Below, in pieces: positions 43,471 to 55,728 of a stretch of 64,000 bases of DNA. The stretch's first letter is position 1. Each line of letters begins with the position of its first letter. The notes below the pieces were generated by a model. The model was given only the letters and a program-made list of their open reading frames with translations. It ran no database searches and was not told the origin of the DNA. Both the position numbers and the translations under genes were made by a program. Source of the stretch: Diphasiastrum complanatum (lineage: Eukaryota > Streptophyta > Lycopodiopsida > Lycopodiales > Lycopodiaceae); assembly GCA_029204225.1 (NCBI GenBank), contig CM055100.1, positions 4,852,213 to 4,916,212 of the forward strand, written 5' to 3'.

Positions 43471-46170
43471 ATTGATAGAACCTCAAAACAATCAAAAGAA
43501 ATGTAGACAAATGGAGATAATCACTCAAAATTGCTTCCAAAACCAAGATTGGTGTCTCACACTGATTCTGGCCAAATGTGGCTCTATATATACAATAAGT
43601 GGGAGCTCGTGGTACTGATAATCCCTTTGATCCCGCATGTGTGAAGGTGCTTTGTCATATGATGATTCATCATGCAAAATTGACACTTGCACAAAACCTT
43701 CTATTTTGAGCACTTTTGGTCCATTTTCCTTCTATATGGAGATCTACTTGAAAATCTTCTAGAAGTCAAAATTCATCTACTTCAGCTTATTCCACACATG
43801 TGAGCTGTCCTCTACACATGGGATGTGACACCTAACCAAAGGATGTGGCTCATGCAAGAATCAAATCACAAAAGAAATTAGATCCAATCTCCTATTGGAC
43901 TCATCAAATACCAGTGATTCTTTCTTTCGAAAATTGAAATGGATATGAAAAGATTTGACACCTAGATTTTTCTTTTCACTTGACTAGTTCTCTCAACACT
44001 TGAGATTCTTGAACAAAAGATGGGTTTTGTTTCAAACACATGAAAATCAAACTTAATCACTTCTTTTGGACTCACTTTTGACCCAAATAATCTCACTCTT
44101 GAAATTTAGAATGAATTTGATTTGATTTGACAACAAACTATACCATCAATTTTTCACAAAGCTTAAAAAATTTAGACCACTAGAGATTCACAAAGATCTC
44201 AACCATGCATGAATACTCAAATATGGACTCCTCATTCTAGACATCCAATGGGATCAGAAATTGATCCTCACACTCTCACAAAGAAAGTTGAATAGAACTA
44301 ATTTGAGTTTCATACATTCTATGTCAATTTTTGCTCAACAAATTGAATTCAATCACTCCTATTGGATTCCACCAATTACTCTACCTTTTAAGACTTGGAA
44401 TGAAATTCAAAATCAAAAGTTGTGATTTTTCTCACTAAGATATTGTGCTTCAAAGAGCTAATGCCACTTAGAAAGATTTGATCACATAGGAGAAGACAAA
44501 TTCTTCACCAATAATAACACATAATGAGCTTCTAGATCTTGTCCTCTACAAAGGAAGGAACTCTTAGAAAATTGGATCTCTCTCTACACATTTTCCATAG
44601 ACACCTTAATGACTCTTTTCAAACCTTACAATCACTCAAACAAATTGAGTATGGTTGAACAATATGACTTGGATCTCAATCTCTTTTCTAGAACTCTCAA
44701 TTTAAGCCAATCTATGTCAAATTCTACAAAAGATTTGCATAGATGCTCTATATGCACTAGAAACTCTCAAAGGTTTCACTTGGAGGACAGATCCAAGGAT
44801 GTTTTCTAGAAAATTGATGCTTATAAACTTGACCCTATCACTCTTGAACAAATCTAGAGTGATGGTACAATGGATTTCAACCTCTCACCTTGCATATCAC
44901 TCCTTAATCTATGATTTTTAGCAAAATCTCTCTCAACTTCAACATGCACTCAAAAAATCAGAGATAATCAATTAATGCACCTAATTCAAGCTTAAAATTT
45001 GATTTCTTGGCTGATCTAATCCAAGAACTAATCAAGGGATTAGATTCACTATAGAAAATGCTTGATATTGCACCAAAAATCACTCAAATTGGGTATGTGA
45101 GTCAAATTCTATAAATTTTTGAAATTTCTCAGTCAAAACCAGAGATGTACGGCCTCACACGTGTGAAAAGGGTTTCTACAGCCCACAACAAGATCTAGAC
45201 CAAAAATTTTGAGGATAGCTATCAAATCCAACTCGCTACACAAAATTTGACTAGTTTCCAAAAAACTGCTAATTTTGGCTTTGATTTGGATTAACCCTAT
45301 CAATTTTAACAAAACCTCTTGTACTAGCCTCTGATACCATGTTCAAAAAGTACAAAAAGGACCAAGAGTGGATCCTAATCTGATCCTCAAGAGGGATTGG
45401 TTGTCAGATTACTTGATCTATCAATCTACTTCATATTAAGATCAATCTAGATCAATTCTAGACACAAAATCTTAACAAGAACAATCATTAATTGAAGGTA
45501 AGTGTACTTTATGGTTTCACATGTGTGAAACACTGTCTGAGTACGGACTCCAACCTGAAAATCAAGTACACATTGATAGAACCTCAAAACAATCAAAACA
45601 AATGTAGACAAATGGAGAGAATCACTTAAAATTGCTTCCAAAACCAAGATTGGTGTCTCACACTGATTCTGGCCAAATGTGGCTCTATATTTACAATAAG
45701 TGGGATCTCGTGGTGCTGATCATCCCTTTTATCCCACATGTGTGAAGGTGCTTTGTCATATGAGGATTCTCATGCAAAACTGACACTTGGACAAAACCTT
45801 CTATTTTGAGCACTTTTGGTCTATTTTCCTTCTATATGGAGATCTACTTGAAAATCTTCTAGAAGTCAAAATTCGTCTACTTCAGCTTATTCCACACATG
45901 TGAGCTGTCCTCTACACATGGGATGTGACACCTAATCAAAGGATGTGGCTCATGCAAGCAATAGATTGATGCCATGTGTCATATATCTAGAAAACTAGTT
46001 TTTGGCCTTTTTAGCCACTAGAACTTGAATTAAATCATATGTACAACCTATATGATTATGGTACATGACAAGTACACTATTTTCACATGTGAGAATAGGC
46101 TCCACACATGTGTGTTTATCTATATACAAGATTTTTGGCCTCTACCAAGCTTATTTTTGCATTTTTCACA
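43471..46170 (-). mobile_element. Deleted second copy of the 5.3-kb element family
   Basis: A partial left LTR (43471-43857, equal to 24661-25048) joins interior sequence (43858-45326, equal to the 27450-28921 leader). The reverse primer site (45327-45339) and a full 831-bp LTR (45340-46170) follow. The ORF, polypurine tract and half of one LTR are deleted. The join at CATGCAAG/AATCAAATC shares CAA between the parents. Orientation is minus, as for the intact copy. Confidence 0.85.
45340..46170 (-). repeat. 5' LTR of the deleted copy
   Basis: TGTTCAAAAAGTAC..TTTTTCACA, 831 bp, closely similar to 28935-29766. It borders gypsy gag sequence at 46171. Confidence 0.85.
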
Positions 46171-46920
46171 CCAAATAACCTTGTTCATTGACAATTGGGT
46201 AGTCAAGGTATGCCATTGGAGGATCCCAATATAAATCTTGCTGATATAATGGATTTTCATAGATCAGCGCAACTGGTCCCAATGTCATGGACTCTCCCAA
46301 ATCATAATGTGGATATGACGTGCTTGCTTGATGCTCTTTTCTGTCCAGGTATTCGAAGTATGCATCAACCTAAAGACTTTCCTCAACAGTCAATATCATA
46401 GATTTTGGACAGGGCTTTGTCATTGTAGGTGCTGGTTCTTGATGTACAATTGGCCGTTTTGGGCTTGGATTTCCTGGATTTGGCCATCTAGGCAATGTGA
46501 TTTCCTAATGTAACTTTGCGGTGGCCAGATGTTGAGTGGAACATTCTAACTTTGGTTGGATCTTGCTTATAATTGGCGTTAAAATCAGAGGACAATCTTT
46601 CACCTTAGTCTTTTCTTTCTCAATGGACTGCTCTCTTGAAGGTGGTACAGATGGATCGTTGCGTTGATTGGTAGTCTGTTTGCCTTCAACTTGCGTGGTT
46701 CATGTGAGACCCCTTTGTAGTTCATCCACCAAAAATTCTGGCAGCATTTGTTTAATGAGACTTGGTAAAATCTGCTAGATTGCATTAGTTGCCAATTTCT
46801 TGACTCCTTTCGCTATCCCTGGTTGGATAGATTTTAACCACTCTGTCTTTTGTGGTGTTGGTGATTCACGTGAGGAGGAAGATGATTCCTCTAATGCTTC
46901 ATCATCCAAGCTCAAGAAGA
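46171..46920 (-). pseudogene. Gypsy gag tail fragment
   Basis: Reverse reading near 46330 to 46171 gives LGESMTLGPVALIYENPLYQQDLYWDPPMAYLDYPIV, a Pro/Tyr/Gln-rich stretch like gag C-terminal tails of family B. The rest is broken. Copia sequence begins abruptly at about 46921. It is probably the same gag as 48600-50610, split by that copia. Confidence 0.4.
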
Positions 46921-47816
46921 AGAATATCAAGTGCTTTTCTCACCAAGAAGATCCATGAGAGATAGATCCGAGCCTAAGAGGCTCTCATATGTTGACAAAG
47001 GCAAACAAGTGGATCTTGATTCCACTAATTATGTTTTCTATGTCTCTCATGAAGAGCCAAAGAATGTACAAGAGGCACTCAATACCAAGGAGTGGTATGA
47101 TGCCATGAAGCAAGAGTATGATGCATTGATCACCAACAATACTTGGGAGCTTGTGGATCCTCCATCCAACAAGCATGTGATTGGGCAAATGGGTATTTCG
47201 GATCAAGTACAATCATGATGGCACCATCAACAAGTATAAAGCAAGATTATGTGCCAAAGGATTTGCTCAAATCCATGGCCTTGATTATGAGGAGAACTTT
47301 GCACCCATTGAAAGATGGTGACAATAAGAATTCTTATTTCTCTTGCCTGTTTATTTAAGTGGAAGGTGTTCCAATTAGATGTATCCAATGCTTTTCTAAA
47401 TGGTTATCTTGAGGAGGAGATCTATATGTAACAACCTCAAGGATTCATCAAGGATGAGTTCAAAGTGTGCTTGCTCTTCAAAAGAGGTGCTTTGGATCAA
47501 GAGAATATTACTGGAACTAAAGTGCATCAAGGAATATGATCTACCAATGATCAAGTGTGATAATATCTCAGCCCAAGCTCTTGCCAATAATCCCATATTT
47601 TATGCAAGAAGCAAGCATATAGAAGTGGCACACCATTTTGTGAGAGAAAAGCTTATTGGAGGAGAAATCTATTTGGAGCATGTCAACTCGTCCTCTTGTA
47701 TTGCCGATCTACTCACCAAGCCTTTGAGCAAAAGTGCTTTCATGAAGCATAGATCTAATCTTGGAGTTATATCAAGATCAATGTTCAAAATTTCAGAGAT
47801 AATTTTTTAGGAGGAG
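46921..47816 (+). pseudogene. Copia RT-RNase H remnant with deleted RT core
   Basis: RRSMRDRSEPKRLSYVDKGKQV, VSHEEPKNVQEALNTKEWYDAMKQEYDAL and NTWELVDPPSNKHVIG lead to [19 protein letters not shown] (with a stop at 47429-47431) and SKVCLLFK. The sequence then jumps to EVLWIKRILLELKCIKE of RNase H, losing the YVDD region. The end, DNISAQALANNPIFYARSKHIEVAHHF .. LLTKPLSKSAFMKHRSNLGV, is well kept. It is almost identical to the minus copia at 40530-43470, so both are one family. A polypurine tract GGAGGAG precedes the 3' LTR. There is no 5' LTR. Confidence 0.85.
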
Positions 47817-48518
47817 TGTGAAGAATTGAAAAAGATTATCTATGTTAGATATAGGGTTCTTATGTTTTTTATATCAAGTATCTAGGTGTAAGATGTTGAT
47901 AGGACCAAATTTGGCATAGATGGCAAATTACCCATTTCCACTTGTAATGCCACTATTTAGCCAAAATAGAGTAAGAGGCTAAACTCGTGCCAATCAGAGT
48001 GTAGACAAGTGTAAGACATTTGTTTGATGAAATTTTAGAGGTCCAATAGGATTTAGAGGTGGAACCTTGAGGGGTCCAATAGAATTTAGAGGTGAATGGA
48101 TCAATGGTCCAATAGGATTAAGAGGTGGCAAAAGTGTGGTCCAATCATAGTTAAGCATAGTGGTATCTCATGGATCTACTAGTATCATTGTACTTCTCAT
48201 TTGGATCTAATTGATTTTGAGATTGAGTGGATTTTGTGAGTAATTGATTTTCTAGCTTTCTCTCTCTACCCAAGAGCTCATGATGATTTTCTCTCTCTAC
48301 TCAAGAAGAGCAGCTTGTTTTTACTTAGATTATTTTTGGAACACTTCCCACACGTGTGAGTGAGAGTTGGAAGTGATTGAATGCATGTAGTAGTGTGTTT
48401 TTGCCATAGAATCAAAGATAGATCTTGAATCTCAATCTAGTCTTGATCTTGGTGCATCTACACACCTTAGGAGATCACAAGTACGTGTAGTGGACAATCC
48501 ACACGTGTAAAATCAACA
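47817..48518 (+). repeat. Copia 3' LTR
   Basis: TGTGAAGAATTG..AAATCAACA, 702 bp, starting directly after the polypurine tract. Its second half aligns with 53560-53830 (CTCTCTCTACYC.AGAG blocks, CACACGTG near the end). CACACGTGTG is at 48349-48358. Confidence 0.75.
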
Positions 48519-48599
48519 CTTATCTCATTCATGATTATATTTTTTTCTACTAATGTTACTTATTTCAACTCTTGTTTGCAGCACATCTTTCTTCATCAT

Positions 48600-49697
48600 G
48601 CAACTTATTTTGCAAAGGACTTAAGTATTTGGTCATCACAAGGCATGGAAAAATCACATTGACAAGCAAGAGGAGATTGGTCCCGTGGCAATAGCATAAC
48701 CATCTTGGATGGCTAGTTGACCTGGATTTTCTGGGTTTGTGGAATACTCATCTCGTTTGCACGAGCATGAGGTATCTTCATGATAGTGTGTTGAACTACC
48801 AGAAGCGGGTGTTGTATCGTGATGGTATGTGTGATCGTAGGAGTGGTTGACAAAATGTGTTTGTGCAGGTTTTCTATGCCGGTGTCAATGTTTTTGTGCT
48901 GCTACATCAGGTTATCCTCTTGGAGGTGGACCTAAGAGTGCCAATTGAGGTGAGGTTCATGCTTGGGTTGTCTAGGCAGCCCTTGGATATGAATATGGGG
49001 ATTGTTTCATGGAGGGTATTGATATGATGGATTTCATGAAACAAATGAATTTCTAGGGGGCTGGTATTGGCCTCCCGGTTGATCATGATGCTGGTTCCTC
49101 GGATTGTAATAGCAGTAGAATGAGGTATGGCCCATAAAGTCACAGATGTCACATTTAATCAAGGAAGTATCAGCACATGTATTATCCCATCTATGATGGA
49201 TTTGGCCAATGACCAGGCATGGAGCTCTGAATAGACTTTAGGATATTTTGAAACTCTTTCATGAGTTTCTCCATCTATTGTTGGTGTTGATGGTTAAGCA
49301 ACTCCATCTGTGTTTCACATAATTGTTCTCGACTTTCTTCAGTTGGTTTTGAGTCATGGAAAACAAGGTGTGCTTTCCTTTCTCGAGGTTTGTCAACATC
49401 TGATCCCTCGTCTTCTTCGTCGATGGCATCATCATTAGATCGAAGTTCACGTCTGATCCATCTTGGAAGTCCTACTAGGAACCAGATGATGAGCATGGAC
49501 TCTGTGGGTTGTTCTTGTACCTGACTTTTTAATCTTTTGAATTTTTCGATATAGTCACGTACTTTTTCATCTTTTGTCATTTTGATATTGCTTAATTTAA
49601 CAAAAGGACTCTCAATCAAACGAAACGGTTTGAATTGTTGAAATGGAAAAATAATCCATCTTGACTTTAGGCTTGCTACAATTATTGTACCATGCAA
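48600..49697 (-). pseudogene. Gypsy family B gag, C-terminal half
   Basis: Reverse reading from 49697: FKPFRLIESPFVKLSNIKMTKDEKVRDYIEKFKRLKSQ, then MLIIWFLVGLPRWIRRELR and an acidic tail, open to 49275. Near 49150-49100 CDICDFMGHTSFYCYY forms a CCHC zinc knuckle. A Gln/Pro/His-rich tail follows, broken by stops. It is the counterpart of KVKMGKRERVRDYIARVK..MWFLAELPRSIRRE in gypsy A. The N-terminal half lies beyond an insertion at 49698-50400. Confidence 0.75.
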
Positions 49698-50400
49698 GTA
49701 TGTTGTTCATAAATGGATAATGCCAAGTTCGGCCTAGATAGAACTCAAGCCACATGGATATGTCACATCAAGAATGATGAGTACAACTTGAATATAGTAG
49801 ACATAGAATGAGCAAAATTATGCTTGTAGAAACTCGTGGCAATTCACATGCATTAATTGTAGGTGATCCATAGTGACATGCAAGGCATGCACAAAGTGTA
49901 ATGGACACATGCATGATGATTTGTACATTTCTAGTTAGAACTAGCACACTTGGAAAAAGTTGGTAGAGTTTCATGCGTGAGAAGTGACAAATGTCACATA
50001 GACTCTAGTTTTCACTTTAGATGTCATTAAATGATGGATGGATGTGGTTCTACCTCAAGCTACATCAAACTCCATAAATATGTGTAGCTCTCCTCTATTT
50101 TGTGATGAAGGACCAAAGCTTTGAGCTATTTCATGCCATTTTGGATCCACACAATTTTTGCTTGTTATCTCTCTATCTTTCTCTCTCTAACTCATGTTGA
50201 GATAAATGCTAATACACTGATATCTTGTACTTTTGCTCATTATTGATTTATTGCTATCATATTTTGATGCTTAGCATGCTAGATTGTGATTTAGCCATAT
50301 CTTCAGAACTAGATTTTGTTAACCAATCTAGAATCAGGTTACTGTGCTAATCACAAAGCTTAATTAGATCCATCATACTTGTGGGCATTCCTCACACGTG
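49698..50400. repeat. LTR-like insertion splitting the gag (solo LTR candidate)
   Basis: About 700 bp of non-coding sequence separates two halves of one gag. It contains a CT-rich tract (50165-50190), TTATTGATTTATTGCTAT like the LTR at 13549, and ends beside TCACACGTGTGA (50392-50403). I could not fix TG..CA ends or a target duplication. Confidence 0.4.
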
Positions 50401-50610
50401 TGAAATCTGGAAATTTTGCCATGAATTGCATGATGAATGCTTCCTTCAGGAGTGACCAATCTTGTTTATCTTCACAATCCAGGTTAAAAAACCATTCTCG
50501 TGCTCGATCGATCATGGTCATCGAGAAGAGTTGTACCATTGCTTCTGAAGATGTTTCGCCATAGACATCACATGCATTCTCAAAGACTTGGAGAAATATC
50601 TTGGACGTGA
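50401..50610 (-). pseudogene. Gypsy family B gag, N-terminal half
   Basis: Reverse reading gives VFENACDVYGETSSEAMVQLFSMTMIDRAREWFFNLDCEDKQDWSLLKEAFIM, almost the same as 6160-6320. Homology ends near 50610, where a plus-strand gag piece begins. Confidence 0.75.
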
Positions 50611-50659
50611 TAATGTTTGGTGTCCTACATGCTTCTATCTATTTCTTGTTTACTGCTTA

Positions 50660-51160
50660 ACAATGTTTCTACAGGAATAGAGCACCTATCCAGTGCAATG
50701 GCTGTGGAGAGAACCATTGCATTGTCGAGTGTCCATATAACAGCACTTACACCCCTATTTGTAGAGAATGTGGCCATGGCCATTGTTACAAAGATTGTCC
50801 ATCCCAACCACTAGAGCCGCAAGTTGATGCACCTGTCAATATTACAACCGCTATACATGATAGGAGGACCAAGGCCACAAAACAAGAGCCCTTGTCTACG
50901 TTCAGACACATGCCCAACGATTGAAGGAACCTCTGGTAGTAGAAAGAGTATTGAATAAGGATCAGAGTCAAATCCACATTGTAAGCCATTACACTAAATC
51001 CATTGGACCTAGAGAGTATCCAAATCCACAAAAGGAAAAGAATCGTTACATCAAGGTAAGAGAGTGGATCCAAGAAGAGCACGCGAAGGCTCCTATTGGT
51101 GATCTCAATCGACCAATAGAACACTCCCCTACCAAACTCCCAAATATTGAGTTTAAGTGA
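50660..51160 (+). pseudogene. Gypsy gag zinc-knuckle fragment
   Basis: PIQCNGCGENHCIVECPYN .. ICRECGHGHCYKDCPSQPLEPQ carries two knuckles, like 20520-20640 in gypsy A. The following 350 bp resemble the charged linker before protease (open at 50921-51160, with RYIKVREWIQEEHAKAP against RQYQKIRHWVQKAQAEE at 20850). No protease follows. Confidence 0.7.
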
Positions 51161-51179
51161 TCTCTTGACTTGAACTAAG

Positions 51180-51792
<613 letters not shown>

Positions 51793-51804
51793 TTTTCACA
51801 CTGC

Positions 51805-53079
51805 TCAAAAATCTAGCTTGGTAAATCTAGCATAGATCTATCAACTCCAAGAGCCAATCTTAATTTTATAAATGGATCTTTAGGCAATGCTTTGGTGAGT
51901 ATATCAACAATGCAATCTGATGATGAAACATGAATAAGCTTGATCTCCTTTGCTTGCACTTTCTCCCTCACGAAATGATGTGCAATCTCGATGTGCTTTG
52001 TTCGAGCATGGAAGACTGGATTGTTTGCAAGTTGTTGAGCTGCTTGATTATCACAATATATGCATGGAATGTCTTCATCCTTGATCACATGTAGCTCCTC
52101 CAAAAGCCTTTTAAGCCAAAGAACCTCCTTTGTTGTTGTTGTCATAGCTTTGTATTCAGATTCCGTTGATGAAAGAGAGATGGTATCTTGCTTTTTGGAA
52201 AGCCAAGATATAGCTCCTCCACATAAGAATGTAGCAAATGCACTTATGGATCTTCTATCCATATTGTCACCTGCAAAACTTGAGTCCGAATATGATCTCA
52301 AACAAATATTAGTCCTTTCATAAACTATGCCAAAGTCTTTTGTAGCCGAGATGTACCTTAACACCCTTTTTGCTCCTTTCCAATGACATATTAATGGACT
52401 TTGCTTGTATTGACTCAACTTGCCAGCACAAAACTAAGATCTGGTCTAGTGATGGTTAAGTATATAAGCACTCTATAGGTAGTGATGTCCTCAAAGGATG
52501 CTTCATCACTTTCCTTAGAAACTTTTACACTTAGTTCCATAGGAGTTTCAACTCCTTTACAATCAATCATGCCAAATCTTGCTAAGATTGATCTAGCATA
52601 CTTAGATTGACATATGAAGGTAAAATCATTACTTCTAGTGACTTCTATTCAAGTATAACTTTAAGAAGTCCTAGATCTACCATCTTAAATTCACTAGACA
52701 AGGAAACTTTTACATTCTTGATGCCATCTAGATCATTTCCTATGAGTATAATGTCATCAACACATAAGACTAAGATAATGATCTTTCCATCATTACATTT
52801 GTAGTACAATGATGGTTCATAAGAACTTACAACAAATCCAATGAAAATAAGATAGGAATGCAACCTAGAGTACCATGCTCTTGGTGCTTGCGTGAGTCTA
52901 TAAAGACTCTTCTTCAAGAGACACACCTTGTCTTCTTCTCCATCTTTGATGAAGCCCTCGGGTTGGCACATGTAGATTTCCTCTTCCAAAAATCCATTCG
53001 AAAAAGCATTTGTCACATCAAGTTGGAAGAGCTCCCATTTGAAAGAAGTTGCAAGACATATGATTAATCTAATGATCAC
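51805..53079 (-). pseudogene. Copia RT and RNase H
   Basis: Reverse reading from 53079: IIRLIICLATSFKWELFQLDVTNAFSNG, CQPEGFIKDGEEDKVCLLKKSLYRLTQAPRAWYSRL and LVLCVDDIILIGND (Cys for the Tyr of YVDD; both Asp kept). A frame-broken stretch (52645-52419) follows. RNase H is then open from 52418 to 51813: RSYSDSSFAGDNMDRRSISAF, GGAISWLSKKQDTISLSSTESEYKA, CDNQAAQQLANNPVFHARTKHIEIAHHFV and a C-terminal DILTKALPKDPF. The polypurine tract (CTGCTCAAAAATC in reverse) and 12 bp of LTR follow at 51789-51812. The gag, protease and integrase are absent. Confidence 0.88.
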
Positions 53080-53195
53080 AAGCTTTGCAACATGTGCAAA
53101 GGTTTCATCATTGTGAAGATTATTAAAATATTATCTTCCTATCTCAAGTTTGGGGTCATGTCCATGATAATTTCCACTAGATTTCATGTTGTACA

Positions 53196-53842
53196 TATAA
53201 GGAGTGTGAATTGAGCACATATCCTTCTAGTGTAGCTCGGATTTGAGTTAGATAGGTTCAATTGTAATGAAATGCAGATGTTTTGATAGCATGCAAAGTG
53301 TTACTATATGCATGCAAGCCACATGCAATCAGTACATGCAACATGCAAAGTAGTTTCTATGATCTACACATGTCTAGGCAATTTTATGAGTTGACATGCA
53401 GTACATGCATGCAGTTACACATGTGGATCTCTGGTAGGTAAATTAGTTCAATTAAGTGGACTTTCCATGCAACTCCACTGTAGGAATTTGAGTCTCTCTC
53501 ATGTAAGAAAAGCTAGGCATGTTTTGCCATATGGTGAATATTGAGCTTTTGGTGTTTTGGACTCATTCTCTCTCTACTCGAGTTTTCTATGTATGATTTT
53601 CTCTCTCTACCCGAGAGCAGCCTTTTTTTCCCATACTGAACACTTAGAATTTTTTTTGACATTCATTTCTCATAGTGAAGAGCTAGATTTTTTCATCAGA
53701 TGTATGCCATTGTGATTTTGCCTTAGATTTTTCAAGCATTCTGTTCTTTGATCAATCTTGTGCAACCACAACACCTCAGTAAGATCCTGTAGGGTGTGTG
53801 GTGGAGTTCACACGTGCTAAAAACTTCACATGGTATCAGAGC
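53196..53842 (+). repeat. Copia LTR with primer site
   Basis: TGTGAATTGAGCAC..AAACTTCACA (53196-53830) is followed by TGGTATCAGAGCTCC (primer site 53831-53842). The tail aligns with the 47817 LTR. A 38-bp purine-rich scrap (CTTTGAGGAGGTGAGGG) separates it from the next LTR at 53881. Confidence 0.65.
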
Positions 53843-53880
53843 TCCATGCTTTGAGGAGGTGAGGGTGTATACATCAGAAG

Positions 53881-54546
53881 TGAAAATTGTCAACATTTCC
53901 TAGCTAGTTTGAGGCCTAAATTGGCAATTTTTGTACATAGTTTTGGATCTAACCTTTCACACATGTAAAAGAGACCTAGATACTCTTATTTTGGTATATA
54001 TTTCATATTAAAGAAGTCCCAAACTTCAGGACCTTCGAAATGACACCAAAATCATGTTATTTAGACATATAGGCCAAAATTGGCTATTTTAGGCTACTGG
54101 TGCCCTAGAATTGGGTCCTAAGTTTTAGAGAGAGGAGAGAGAGTCATCTCTCTCATCTATATTAGGCTGAAATTTGTGGAGAACAGGTTGGAGAAACTTA
54201 TTGTATTGTTGAGAGAGATCAATAGATCATTGTCACAGTTTCTTCCTCTGTTGAGAGCATTGCTTTGTGTATTGTCTTCAAGCTTTTGTGTATGGTCTTA
54301 ATAGGTTTTCAAAAGTGGTAGGCTACTGTTGTAGGGCTGGTATGCTATTGTTTTTTGGCTGACATCAGTACCTTTTATTAGTTTCTTTTGTCTCTTGAAT
54401 GCTTTGTCAAGTTCATGTGTATCAAAGGTAGCATTAGGATGCTTTGCCATTTCTAGCTTTTGTAGCTTGTTGTGCAAAGATCTTAGCCAAGTATTTTGGA
54501 AGTTTGGATCCATTCAAGATCCACTTTTATCACATGGTATCAGAGC
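53881..54546 (+). repeat. Copia LTR with primer site (family of the 59048 LTR)
   Basis: TGAAAATTGTCAACATTTCC..TTTATCACA, 654 bp, then TGGTATCAGAGC at 54535. It aligns over its whole length with 59048-59700. Only about 50 bp of interior remain before the minus-strand ORF at 54595. Confidence 0.82.
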
Positions 54547-54594
54547 TAGTTGGCTGTTATTCTTAAGTAGGTTGCACTAGTCCATCTTCAAGAT

Positions 54595-55728
54595 CTACTT
54601 GACACAAGAAAATGACCATGAATTCACCAAAAATTGAAATCTCCAAGTATTGGCACCAAGTAGCTCAACACTTAAGAACTTGATCATGGATGAGTGATAT
54701 AATGAGACTCCATTAGCCTCATCTCCATTAGCAAAACCATCCAAGAATGCTAGTACAACTCCAACAATAAGATATTGCAAGACAATGTAGCTAGTTTGTC
54801 CATATCTTGACAATTTGCACACATCCACATGAAATAGCTCAAACATGAGATAGAACAAGTAAAGTAAACTTGAACAACACTTCCTTGCTGCTCCTTTGAC
54901 CTTACTTGAGTCTTCAATAAGCTGCAAAAACAGATCCATAACATCTTTGCCAAATAACCTTCCTTTGATGCTCTTGACTAACTCCAAATTGCCACCTTTC
55001 CTTTTGTGTTGTTGAAGCCCTTTGAGACCAACCTCTTGATCTTCCTCTTGATCATCAAAGTCATTGAGCAAACTTTGTTTTCCAGATCCATTACTTGCTT
55101 TTCCAGTATGAAAAACATGAGAACCATTATCCACTTGCATAGCATCATCTACACAAGAAAATTCTTCAAAACATGTGAATAAAGCAAAGTGAGTCGCTTC
55201 CACTTGCTTACCTTTCTCTTGATCATCAAAGATATCAAAGATATGAATATCTTCAGACCTGAACCTCTGGAAATACTCCCTCTCAAACATATGATCTAGA
55301 TCCAACAAGATCTCATCAATGCTTGATCTCAAATTTCCACAAAGGTTAGTGAAAACAATGTCACCAATGTCACCATCATAAATCAAAAGATAGATCCCAA
55401 ACTTTCCATCCAACATGAAGTAGAGTAGGTGAAGATGAGTATCAAACCTAAGAAATCTAGCCCTCTTGAGTTCATACAAAACCTCAATAAGCTCACCAAT
55501 GAGATCTCCCTTGTCTTGAAGAAATTGCCTCTCGATTTGTTCCATGTAGTCTTCTCCAACCAACCTTTTGCCATCTCGATCATGAGTGATCAATTCACAA
55601 TCATAGAATCCTTTGAGTTGATGAAGAGATGTGAGATCCATGCCTTGGATCTTCCCAAGAACCAATCTTCCATTGCTCTTCCCTTCATAAGACTCCCTCT
55701 TAATGATTGCATCATAAGAAGTAGAAAC
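54595..55728 (-). CDS. Long ORF, copia-derived and distantly RT-like, truncated
   Basis: This reading frame of about 375 codons has no stop and runs leftwards. The true start is unknown because an LTR borders it at 55729; the first in-frame ATG is at 55637. Segments can be aligned loosely to copia RT: GEDYMEQIERQFLQDKGD to [34 protein letters not shown] to [30 protein letters not shown] to ILLIYVDDIIL (active-site VDD changed to DGD). Further on, QEKGKQVEATHFALFTCFEEFSCVDDAM resembles the KGKQV..FAFLTSFDEPTCVGEAI segment just before copia RT, out of normal order. A later stretch (EVGLKGLQQHKRKGG) is weakly like the end of the 25392-27265 ORF. The matches are weak. What is clear is a long intact frame with copia-like words and no catalytic motif. 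Confidence 0.5.
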   Translation of the reverse strand, partial: VSTSYDAIIKRESYEGKSNGRLVLGKIQGMDLTSLHQLKGFYDCELITHDRDGKRLVGEDYMEQIERQFLQDKGDLIGELIEVLYELKRARFLRFDTHLHLLYFMLDGKFGIYLLIYDGDIGDIVFTNLCGNLRSSIDEILLDLDHMFEREYFQRFRSEDIHIFDIFDDQEKGKQVEATHFALFTCFEEFSCVDDAMQVDNGSHVFHTGKASNGSGKQSLLNDFDDQEEDQEVGLKGLQQHKRKGGNLELVKSIKGRLFGKDVMDLFLQLIEDSSKVKGAARKCCSSLLYLFYLMFELFHVDVCKLSRYGQTSYIVLQYLIVGVVLAFLDGFANGDEANGVSLYHSSMIKFLSVELLGANTWRFQFLVNSWSFSCVK

